Positions 9,123-15,562 of a stretch of 15,562 nt of DNA are shown in pieces. The position numbers were made by a program, and so were the translations under genes. The notes under the pieces were generated by a model. It saw only the letters and a list, made by a program, of their open reading frames with translations, did no database searches and was not told the DNA's origin. Source of the DNA: JBBDWJ01 sp040902925 (GTDB lineage Bacteria; Acidobacteriota; Terriglobia; Bryobacterales; UBA6623); assembly GCA_040902925.1 (NCBI GenBank), contig JBBDWJ010000266.1:1-15562 (forward strand), written 5' to 3'. Each line of letters starts with the position of its first letter. Position 1 is the stretch's first letter.

Positions 9123-9446
9123 GATCTCGCTTTCGCGTACGTCGATTTCCATCCGCAACAGAGCCGCGCTGTAGGTCTTTCCTTGCGCGTCGGTGCGCAG
9201 CGACAGCGTGCCGCCCCCGCCAAGCGATTCATGGAGCAGGAAGTTCAGCGCTCCCAGGTTCGGCAGCTCGTAGCGCTCGACCTCTCCCGCACAGAGTCTC
9301 CCGAAGTGAGCCTTGACGCGCTCGGGAGTTACTTCCCTCAGCAGGAGCGGATAGAATCGCGGCTCCCGGGCGATTAAGCCGATGTTGGCCGTGTCGCCTT
9401 TGTCGCCCGAGCGGGCGTGGGCGATTTCGATGAGGCGGATACGCAT
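9114..9446 (-). CDS. Small AtuA C-terminal-domain-like protein
   Basis: 110-aa protein resembling the C-terminal ferredoxin-fold domain of acyclic terpene utilisation protein AtuA, which in many bacteria exists as a separate small protein. The hallmark HARSGDKGDTANIG is at residues 10-23, and a second conserved block, LPNLGALNFLLHESLGGG, at 61-78. The biochemical role is not established. Partners normally lie next to a DUF1446/AtuA-N gene and acyl-CoA carboxylase or dehydrogenase genes; none is here, so this is an orphan copy. I chose the ATG at 9446. A TTG at 9470 (8 residues longer) has AGGAG overlapping the lon stop but only 3 nt away. It sits directly behind lon (30 nt, or 6 nt with the TTG start), so cotranscription with pheA-lon is likely. 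Confidence 0.8.
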   Translation of the reverse strand: MRIRLIEIAHARSGDKGDTANIGLIAREPRFYPLLLREVTPERVKAHFGRLCAGEVERYELPNLGALNFLLHESLGGGGTLSLRTDAQGKTYSAALLRMEIDVRESEIKK

Positions 9447-9476
9447 AGGACGCTTAGCCGAGTCCGTCAACAGCTC

Positions 9477-12140
9477 CTACGAGGCATGCTGGGACGCAGG
9501 CACTTCACTCGATTCCTGCTGCGGCTCTCCAGCTCCATCTCCGCTTGCGGCGCGGCCGTCACCATCGGCCGGCTTCTCCTCAGGCGGCATCAAGGCAACA
9601 TCAAGAACATCTTCCACCGTCTTGACATAGTGGAGCTGCAATTCCGCAATTTGCTCGGGCAGCAGGTCCTCGTCCACGTCGATCTTGTTCTCTTGCGAGA
9701 GGATCACTTCCTTGACGCCAGCCCGCCGCGCGGCGAGCACCTTTTCCTTGATCCCGCCAACGGGCAGCACCAGGCCCGATAAAGTGACCTCGCCAGTCAT
9801 CGAGAGGTATGGCCGGACGCGGCGCCCGGTCAGCAGCGATGCCAGCGCGGTAACGACCGTGATGCCCGCCGAGGGACCGTCTTTGGGAATCGCGCCCGCG
9901 GGAACGTGCAGGTGCAGGTCGTTGTTCTTGAAAAACTCGGAGTCAATGCCGAGCTTGTCGGCGTGAGCGCGCACCCAGCTCAAAGCCGCCTGCATCGACT
10001 CCTGCATCACTTTGCCGAGATGGCCCGTCAGGGTCATGCCCTTGCCGCCGCCGGGCATCTTGGTCGCTTCGATGAACAGGATGTCGCCGCCGGCTGGTGT
10101 CCAGGCCAGTCCCACCGCTACGCCGGGCTTCTTGGTGCGATCGGCGATCTCAGCATCCTTACGGTATCTTGGTGCGCGCAGCAACTCCTCGACGACTTCG
10201 GGAGTGACGACTAGCAGTTCGTCTTGTTCCTCAGCCGCACCATCACCGGCGCCGGCGGTCCGGGTCGAAGCATCAGCTTGCTCTCTCTGCCCGTCCTGTG
10301 TGGCTTTAGCGGAACGCTTCTCGGCCATCCGGCGCGCCTGCTTGCGGCAAATCGTGCCGATCTCTCGTTCGAGATTCCGGACACCGGCTTCGCGCGTATA
10401 GCTTTGAATCAGGTGCTTGAGCGCCGCCTCTTCGAAACGAATGTTTTCCTTGGCCAGGCCGTTCTCCTCGATCTGTCTCGGAATCAAATAGTTCACCGCG
10501 ATGTGAATTTTCTCGTGTTCGGTGTAGCCTTTGAGCTCCAAAATCTCCATGCGGTCCCGCAACGCATCGGGAATTGGATCCAGTATGTTGGCGGTGGTAA
10601 TGAACAAGACCTTCGAGAGATCGTAGGGAACATCTAAGTAGTGATCGCGAAACGTATTGTTCTGAGCCGGGTCGAGCACTTCGAGCAGCGCGGAAGAAGG
10701 ATCGCCGCGAAAGTCGCGGCCTAGTTTATCGACCTCATCCAGCACGAACACGGGGTCGTCGGCGCCGGCCCGGCGAATGCCCTGAATGATCTGGCCCGGC
10801 AGGGCGCCAATGTAAGTGCGGCGGTGTCCGCGGATCTCCGCTTCGTCATGGACGCCGCCAAGCGACAGGCGAACAAATTCACGGCCGAGCGCGCGGGCGA
10901 TCGACTTGCCCAGCGAGGTTTTGCCAACGCCCGGAGGCCCCACAAAGCAGAGAATCGGCCCCTTGAGGGTGGGCTTCAACTGCAGCACCGCCAGATAGTC
11001 CAGAATGCGTTCCTTGATCTTCTCCAGATCGTAGTGGTCTTCATCGAGAACCTGTTTCGCTTTCACGACGTCGACGCCCGACCCCGAAGATTTGTTCCAC
11101 GGCAGCGCGACCAGCCAGTCGAGGTATGTGCGGGTAACGGTGTAGTCGGCGGCGGCCGGGGACATGCGCGAAAGCCGCTTCAGTTCGCGATGGGCCTCTT
11201 TGAGCACGTCCGCGGGCATGCCGGATTCGTCGATTTTCTGGCGCAGCTCTTCGACCTCGGCCTGTTCATCGGAATCGCCGAGTTCCTTCTGGATCGCCTT
11301 GAGCTGCTCGCGCAGATAGAATTCACGCTGCGACTGCGAGAGCTGGTCTTCGACCTGCGACTGGATCTTGTTGCGCAGGCGCAGAACTTCGCGTTCCTTG
11401 TTGAGGTAACGGAAGACGTCTTCGAGGCGTTTGGTAACGTCCGCGGTCTCGAGTACGCTTTGCTTTTCGGCCGAAGGCAGTCCAGGCAGCGTGGCAGCGA
11501 TGAAATCCGCCGCCCGCCCCGGCTCTTTGATGTTGCTCACCATCGACCCCATCTCATCGGAAAGAGCGGGGGAGAGCTGCACGATTTCCTGAAAGACGCT
11601 GAGACAATTCTGCCGCAGGGCTTCGAGCTGCGGCGTCACTTCGGGCTCGTCGTCCGGAATGATTTCGTATCGCACGCGGTAGAACGGCGTCTGCGTGATC
11701 ACGTCCATGAGGCGAATGCGCTCGAGCCCCTCGCAAAAGATCAGCAGGCTGTTGTTGGGCATCCGCACGACCTTGTGGATCATCGCCAAGGCGCCCACTT
11801 GGTAGAGCTCCGAGGGCTCGGGGGTGTCGATGCGGGGGTCGCGCTGCGTGACTACGCCGAGGTATTTGTTCTCACCCAACGAGTTGATCAAAGCGATCGA
11901 GCTTTCGCGGCCGATGTTGAGCGGCATCACCGCGTGCGGGAACAGTACGGTGTCGCGCACTGGCAATACGGGCAACTCTTCCGGATACTCCGGCTTCTCT
12001 TCGGAGATCTCGGCTTCCTCGACGTCAACGGATCCGGAACGTTTTTTAGCCTCAACTTCGGTCGTCTCGACTTCTTTCGCTTCGGTCTTTTGACCTTCGG
12101 CGTGTGGGTCTGGCATGGCCTGGTCTACTTTTTTGGGCAT
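9477..12140 (-). CDS. lon: ATP-dependent protease Lon (LonA type)
   Basis: 887-aa AAA+ serine protease that degrades misfolded and regulatory proteins in the cytoplasm. The LON substrate-binding domain starts near residue 55 (PVLPVRDTVLFP) and runs to about 260, followed by a coiled coil. The AAA+ module has Walker A GPPGVGKT (401-408) and Walker B VFVLDEVD (464-471). The protease domain has the Ser-Lys dyad: Ser757 in KDGPSAG and Lys798 in VGGIKEK. It is longer than E. coli Lon (784 aa) for three visible reasons: an acidic, Lys/Glu-rich N-terminal extension of about 50 residues, a low-complexity insert at about 606-640 between AAA+ and protease domains, and a disordered tail after about 852. 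The ATG at 12140 is preferred because GGAG lies 8 nt upstream, and an ATG at 12170 would overlap pheA. It is 4 nt past the pheA stop, so translation is probably coupled. Confidence 0.98.
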   Translation of the reverse strand: MPKKVDQAMPDPHAEGQKTEAKEVETTEVEAKKRSGSVDVEEAEISEEKPEYPEELPVLPVRDTVLFPHAVMPLNIGRESSIALINSLGENKYLGVVTQRDPRIDTPEPSELYQVGALAMIHKVVRMPNNSLLIFCEGLERIRLMDVITQTPFYRVRYEIIPDDEPEVTPQLEALRQNCLSVFQEIVQLSPALSDEMGSMVSNIKEPGRAADFIAATLPGLPSAEKQSVLETADVTKRLEDVFRYLNKEREVLRLRNKIQSQVEDQLSQSQREFYLREQLKAIQKELGDSDEQAEVEELRQKIDESGMPADVLKEAHRELKRLSRMSPAAADYTVTRTYLDWLVALPWNKSSGSGVDVVKAKQVLDEDHYDLEKIKERILDYLAVLQLKPTLKGPILCFVGPPGVGKTSLGKSIARALGREFVRLSLGGVHDEAEIRGHRRTYIGALPGQIIQGIRRAGADDPVFVLDEVDKLGRDFRGDPSSALLEVLDPAQNNTFRDHYLDVPYDLSKVLFITTANILDPIPDALRDRMEILELKGYTEHEKIHIAVNYLIPRQIEENGLAKENIRFEEAALKHLIQSYTREAGVRNLEREIGTICRKQARRMAEKRSAKATQDGQREQADASTRTAGAGDGAAEEQDELLVVTPEVVEELLRAPRYRKDAEIADRTKKPGVAVGLAWTPAGGDILFIEATKMPGGGKGMTLTGHLGKVMQESMQAALSWVRAHADKLGIDSEFFKNNDLHLHVPAGAIPKDGPSAGITVVTALASLLTGRRVRPYLSMTGEVTLSGLVLPVGGIKEKVLAARRAGVKEVILSQENKIDVDEDLLPEQIAELQLHYVKTVEDVLDVALMPPEEKPADGDGRAASGDGAGEPQQESSEVPASQHAS

Positions 12141-12144
12141 GAGA

Positions 12145-13032
12145 TCAACTCCGGGTTGCGGCCGGCGCATCCACCGTACCGCCCCTTTCCACTGGCATCG
12201 CGGCCTCGGGGTAGCTGCCCAGTACGGCCAGCAATTCCGTCATCTCCCCTAAGTGGGACATCGCGTTCCGGACGCGCGTTTCCTCCGGATCACCCAAAAA
12301 GTCCAGATAGAACAAATATTCCCAGGGTCTTCCACGCAGCGGCCGTGATTCGATTTTCATCAGATTGATGTCACGCAGCGAGAACGCGGCCAGGCAGCGG
12401 AACAACGCGCCCGGTTCGTTGCGGGTGACGAAGACGATGGAAGTCTTCGGCCTGCCCTCCGGTTTGGAGCGCTGCCGGCGCACCTTGGGCGTGAGCAGGA
12501 AGAAGCGGGTGTAGTTTTCCCGGTCGTCCTCGATCGAGCGCTTGAGAATCTTCGCCCCATAGTACTCGGCGGCGGCTCGCGAGGCGATCGCGGCAGTGGA
12601 CAGGTCCGCCTGCTCCATGACCTGTTTGACGCTGCCGGCGGTGTCGTAAAAACTCTCCGAGCGGATCTGCGGATGCGCCGCGAAAAATCGCAGGCACTGG
12701 TTCAGCGCTACCGGATGCGAGATGGCTCGCCGGATCTCCGCGAGCTTGGCGTCAGGGTGCGCGATCAGGTTGTGGACGATGCGTACACGGCCTTCGGCAA
12801 CAATCGGCAGCTTGAAGTTGAGCAGGTGGTCGTAGTTTTCATGCACCGAACCGGCAAGCGTGTTCTCGATGGGCACTACGGCGCAATCGACCTTCCCGTC
12901 GGCCAGCGCGCGGAAGACTTCCTCGAACCGCTCACAGGGTGCGTAAACGACGTTGTCTCCCACCAGCAGGCGGCTGGCTTCCTCGCTGAAAGCGCCGCGG
13001 GCGCCCTGGAATGCTACTCGTTTTCGAGCCAT
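12145..13032 (-). CDS. pheA: Prephenate dehydratase (monofunctional)
   Basis: 295-aa enzyme converting prephenate to phenylpyruvate, the committed step to phenylalanine. The catalytic domain (about 4-182) opens with VAFQGARGAFSEEA. It carries VVPIENTLAGSVHENYD, with the conserved Glu-Asn at 56-57, and the catalytic Thr175-Arg176-Phe177 motif in NYTRFFLL. The ACT regulatory domain (about 197-275) has NEPGALFRCLAAF and ESRP at 228-231, the region that binds phenylalanine for feedback inhibition. There is no N-terminal chorismate mutase domain, unlike the enterobacterial P-protein. The ATG at 13032 lacks a Shine-Dalgarno sequence. A roughly 190-nt leader may separate it from a TATAAT box near 13235. 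It is first gene of a likely pheA-lon-AtuA-like operon, an unusual pairing of biosynthesis and proteolysis. Confidence 0.97.
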   Translation of the reverse strand: MARKRVAFQGARGAFSEEASRLLVGDNVVYAPCERFEEVFRALADGKVDCAVVPIENTLAGSVHENYDHLLNFKLPIVAEGRVRIVHNLIAHPDAKLAEIRRAISHPVALNQCLRFFAAHPQIRSESFYDTAGSVKQVMEQADLSTAAIASRAAAEYYGAKILKRSIEDDRENYTRFFLLTPKVRRQRSKPEGRPKTSIVFVTRNEPGALFRCLAAFSLRDINLMKIESRPLRGRPWEYLFYLDFLGDPEETRVRNAMSHLGEMTELLAVLGSYPEAAMPVERGGTVDAPAATRS

Positions 13033-13263
13033 GGTTTATTCAGCCCGCAGTCACCCGCGAACAATGGGAAACAACCATCGCCAACCCGCCCGCTAGAGTC
13101 CAGCCGGCCTCCAGCATGTCGAAACCGCTATCGGGCAAACTCTTCGAAACCCCTTGCAGCGTGGCGACTTCAGCAACGGGCACTGGGCCGTACCCGCGTC
13201 TTGCATCGCGGGCGTTGATTGCATCGAACCTCATTATAAGAGCGGGGGCGAATCCAGCATCGA
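13033..13263 (-). promoter_or_regulatory. pheA promoter region and long leader
   Basis: The minus strand has a perfect -10 box TATAAT at 13238-13233; no good -35 is 16-18 bp upstream. Initiation near 13226 would give a leader of about 194 nt before pheA. The leader contains a 6-bp stem, CCCGCG/CGCGGG (13193-13198 with 13207-13212), with an 8-nt loop. I see no phenylalanine-rich leader peptide and no T-box motif. A 64-codon frame (13234-13040) ends seven bases before pheA but overlaps the -10 box, so it is not called. Confidence 0.5.
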
Positions 13264-14574
13264 CTAGTGCTTCCGCTTGGACTTGATCACCAGCGGGGTG
13301 CCCTCGAAATCAAAGGCCCGGCGCAACTGGTTGATAAGAAAACGCTCGAACGAGAAGTGAAATTTGTCTCCCCGGCCTGTAAAGAACACGAAGGTCGGCG
13401 GGCGCACGTCGGGTTGGGTGACAAATTGAATCTTCTGCCGGCGCGAACCGGGTGAGGTGGAGCGCTCGAAATCGACCGCCTCCAGGAAGCGGTTGAGTTC
13501 GCCGGTTGGAATCCGCCGGCAGGAGGCGCGGTATGCCTTTCGGATCAGTGGGAAAAGCTTCTGCGTCCCCGCGCCGGTGAGCGCCGAAAGGAAAGCCAGG
13601 GGTGCGTATTCGAGAAAGCGAAGGTTGTCCCGGACCTGGTGCTTGAAGGCGGGGCGCTGCTCTTTCGAAGCCTGGTCCCATTTGTTCACTACCAGGATCA
13701 GGGCTCGCCCGGCTTCCTGCGCGTACCCCCCGATCGTGGCGTCTCCGGCCGTCACTCCCTCGGTCGCATCCAAAATGAGCAGCACAACGTCCGCGAGGCG
13801 GATATGGCGCTGCGCCATCACCACGCTGAGCTTCTCAGCCATGAGGGTCGTTTTGCCCTTGCGGCGTATTCCGGCCGTATCGACAAAGCGAAACGTGGTT
13901 CTGCCGTGTTCGACATCCTCGTCAACCGCGTCGCGAGTGGTGCCCGGCGTCGCCGATACGATGGAGCGCTGCTGCCCGGTCATTTTGTTCAGCAGCGTCG
14001 ATTTACCGACGTTCGGCCGGCCGATGATGGCTACCCGGATCAGCTCTTGATCCGACACTTGCTCGCCCTCGGGAAAATCCTTCGCGACGTGCTCAAGCAG
14101 CGTTTCGATGCCCAGGCCATGCTCGGCTGAGATGGGAAAGACGTCGGGGATGCCAAGCTCGTAAAACGCCGCTGTGAGATCCTGATGTTTGGCTGTATCG
14201 CACTTGTTGACGGCAAGCGTCACGGGCTTACCCGCGCGGCGAAGAAAATCCGCTAGTTCGCGGTCGGTCGCGGTGATCTCGGCGCGGCCGTCGATCAAGA
14301 AGACGATCTGCCAGGCCGTTTCGATCGCTGCCTGAACCTGCCCGCCGATCAGGACCGGGAACTCGTTGGTGTCGCCGAACAGCATGCCGCCGGTGTCGAT
14401 GACGTCGAAACTGCGGTCCCGCCAGCGGACCTCGAGGCGAATGCGGTCGCGGGTGATACCCGGTTCATTACCGACGATGGACCGGCGGCTACCGGTAATA
14501 CGGTTGAAAAGAGTGGACTTACCGACGTTAGGGCGTCCCACGATGACCAGTGTGGGGCGCGGGGGGGCGCTCAT
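13264..14574 (-). CDS. der: Ribosome biogenesis GTPase Der (EngA)
   Basis: 436-aa essential double GTPase that assists assembly of the 50S ribosomal subunit. G domain 1 has GRPNVGKS (13-20), the switch Thr in GITRD (39-43), DTGG (60-63) and NKCD (123-126). G domain 2 has GRPNVGKS (185-192), GTTRD (211-215), DTAG (232-235) and NKWD (297-300). A KH-like domain (about 355-436) closes the protein and ends in the basic tail KSKRKH. Length fits the family. The ATG at 14574 has no Shine-Dalgarno sequence. A TATGAT -10 box lies just upstream, so the mRNA may be almost leaderless. It is separated by 231 bp from pheA, which has its own promoter, and is divergent from the ROK kinase gene. Confidence 0.98.
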   Translation of the reverse strand: MSAPPRPTLVIVGRPNVGKSTLFNRITGSRRSIVGNEPGITRDRIRLEVRWRDRSFDVIDTGGMLFGDTNEFPVLIGGQVQAAIETAWQIVFLIDGRAEITATDRELADFLRRAGKPVTLAVNKCDTAKHQDLTAAFYELGIPDVFPISAEHGLGIETLLEHVAKDFPEGEQVSDQELIRVAIIGRPNVGKSTLLNKMTGQQRSIVSATPGTTRDAVDEDVEHGRTTFRFVDTAGIRRKGKTTLMAEKLSVVMAQRHIRLADVVLLILDATEGVTAGDATIGGYAQEAGRALILVVNKWDQASKEQRPAFKHQVRDNLRFLEYAPLAFLSALTGAGTQKLFPLIRKAYRASCRRIPTGELNRFLEAVDFERSTSPGSRRQKIQFVTQPDVRPPTFVFFTGRGDKFHFSFERFLINQLRRAFDFEGTPLVIKSKRKH

Positions 14575-14797
14575 GTTCGATCATCATAACACCGACCGCC
14601 GGATGCCAGCCATAACCTATTGGGAATAGGTGGGTTACCCGATGCGAGCAGGATGACTGCTTCGATTCGGGTCCAGGAAACGCGGCTCGGGGTCGTTTGG
14701 ATCGTCGAAGCGCGCCAAAATGGGTATCATAGATTTCCCTGAATCCCGCGATCGCGCGGTTCGGTTCGGGTTGCGCCAGGGGGAGCATTTTTCGCAG
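14575..14797. promoter_or_regulatory. Divergent der / ROK kinase promoter region
   Basis: A minus-strand -10 box TATGAT at 14588-14583 should start transcription about 14576, only a few bases before the der ATG. Directly upstream are two neighbouring inverted repeats: ACCTATT-GGG-AATAGGT at 14615-14631 and GGGT-T-ACCC at 14632-14640. TAACC (14613-14617) can also pair with GGTTA (14633-14637), so the repeats are nested. This is a plausible operator cluster for either gene. GGGGGAG at 14779-14785 is a possible ribosome site for the kinase. No clear plus-strand promoter was found. Confidence 0.5.
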
Positions 14798-15562
14798 ATG
14801 GCGGATTCGCAGTATGTGCTGGCGTTCGATGTAGGCGGCACCAAGCTCGCCGCCGCGGTCTTTGGCCTCGACCACCGCCGGCTTTCCAAGGTCCATTCCT
14901 TGCCGGCGATGGCGAAGCAGCGCCCCGCGGTGACGCTGATGAACCTGAAACGAGTCGGAGATCAGGCGCGCAAGGAAGCAGGCGTCGACGGTCCTCCGCG
15001 CGCGGTGGGTATGGGCAGCCCCGGCCCGCTCGATACCAAAAATGGCCGCCTGCTCGCCGTCGACAACCTGCCCAACCTGGCGGGGTTCAACATGTCCGGC
15101 TTCGTTGAGCAGGAGTTCGGCGCGCCGCTGCACATCGAGAACGACGCTAATTGTTTCGCTCTCGGGGAAGCGATGCAGGGCGCCGGCAAAGGCAAATCGA
15201 TCGTTGTCGGCGTCACGCTGGGCACCGGTTTCGGCTGCGGCATCGTGATCGGCGGCAAGATTCTGACCGGCGCCACCGACAACGCCGGCGAAGTCGCCTA
15301 CTGCCCGGTCGGCGGCGGCACCTTTGACCAGATGCTTTCCGGCAGCGGTGTGCAACGCTACTACACGCGCGTCACCGGGAAAGAGGCGCCTGAGCCCAAG
15401 AAGATCGGCGAAATGGCCGAGCATGGCGATGCCGAGGCGATCGCGGCCTGGCGCTACTACGGCGAAGCCGTGGGAACCGCCCTGGGAACCATTTCCGCGA
15501 TCCTTGACCCTTCTATCGTGGTCCTGGGCGGGTCGGTTGCCCGCCGGCTTCCGCTGTTCCGG
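14798..15562 (+). CDS. ROK-family sugar kinase (3' end cut by window)
   Basis: First 255 residues of a ROK protein (glucokinase-like), which phosphorylates a hexose with ATP. The ATP phosphate-binding DVGGTK is at 11-16. GMGSPGPLD (71-79) and NLPNLAGF (90-97) contribute to the sugar site, and IENDAN (113-118) holds the catalytic Asp116. LGTGFGCG (141-148) is the second ATP-binding loop, and VVLGGSV (241-247) begins the adenosine region. There is no N-terminal helix-turn-helix, so it is an enzyme rather than a NagC-type repressor. The usual ExGH and CXCGXXGCXE zinc motif is missing: GEVAYCPVGG stands in its place. The ATG at 14798 is chosen because the kinase fold begins there. The frame stays open back to another ATG at 14720, but those residues resemble nothing. 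Sugar specificity is not evident. The missing end is probably 50-80 residues. Confidence 0.93.
   Translation, partial: MADSQYVLAFDVGGTKLAAAVFGLDHRRLSKVHSLPAMAKQRPAVTLMNLKRVGDQARKEAGVDGPPRAVGMGSPGPLDTKNGRLLAVDNLPNLAGFNMSGFVEQEFGAPLHIENDANCFALGEAMQGAGKGKSIVVGVTLGTGFGCGIVIGGKILTGATDNAGEVAYCPVGGGTFDQMLSGSGVQRYYTRVTGKEAPEPKKIGEMAEHGDAEAIAAWRYYGEAVGTALGTISAILDPSIVVLGGSVARRLPLFR

Noticed and set aside
12141..12170. Lon start at 12170
   Set aside because: It would overlap pheA, while the ATG at 12140 has GGAG at proper spacing.
10824..12368. Long plus-strand open frame (514 codons)
   Set aside because: It is antisense to lon and the end of pheA, with no family resemblance and skewed Arg/Leu/Phe composition typical of a shadow frame.
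13040..13234. 64-codon minus-strand frame ending 7 nt before pheA
   Set aside because: Its ATG overlaps the TATAAT box, it has no ribosome site and no recognisable sequence.
14720..14797. 26-residue N-terminal extension of the ROK kinase
   Set aside because: The frame is open, but there is no ribosome site at 14720 and the residues precede the normal start of the kinase fold.

Overview
The window is GC-rich, protein-dense bacterial chromosome with no phage, transposon, CRISPR or RNA-gene signature. Gene content and protein style (pheA-lon linkage, a ROK kinase divergent from der, many starts without a Shine-Dalgarno sequence) fit an Acidobacteriota soil bacterium of the Solibacter/Bryobacter type. 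That placement is inference from memory; there is no 16S rRNA or other marker here to confirm it.

Left part (1-4967), all on the minus strand: tag (DNA-3-methyladenine glycosylase I), then a 104-bp gap holding a 13-bp tandem repeat and hairpin, then a type I phosphodiesterase/nucleotide pyrophosphatase, a GT2-like glycosyltransferase with an unusual N-terminal region, and a lipoprotein with a HEXXH metallopeptidase motif. The last three are spaced like an operon. Their joint job is unknown; a cell-envelope role is a guess.

Middle part (4968-9122), plus strand: a small membrane protein with a C-terminal helix, then a proteostasis pair. hsp20 lies behind an almost consensus sigma-70 promoter in a short AT-rich island, and clpB lies behind a structured leader. 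A strong intrinsic terminator ends clpB.

Right part (9114-14574), minus strand: der, then pheA, lon and a small AtuA-C-like protein. The last three are tightly packed: pheA and lon are 4 nt apart, and lon and the small gene 30 nt or less. The disaggregase ClpB and the protease Lon therefore converge on a shared terminator region, with Hsp20 nearby. This makes a local protein quality-control neighbourhood.

Right edge (14575-15562): a divergent intergenic region with nested inverted repeats, then a ROK-family sugar kinase cut by the window end.

Most genes are ordinary housekeeping genes. The least explained items are the glycosyltransferase/phosphodiesterase/lipoprotein set, the orphan AtuA-C-like protein downstream of lon, the small tail-anchor-like protein, the ROK kinase without the family zinc motif, and several palindromes in promoter regions. 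I found no convincing case for a wholly new system.
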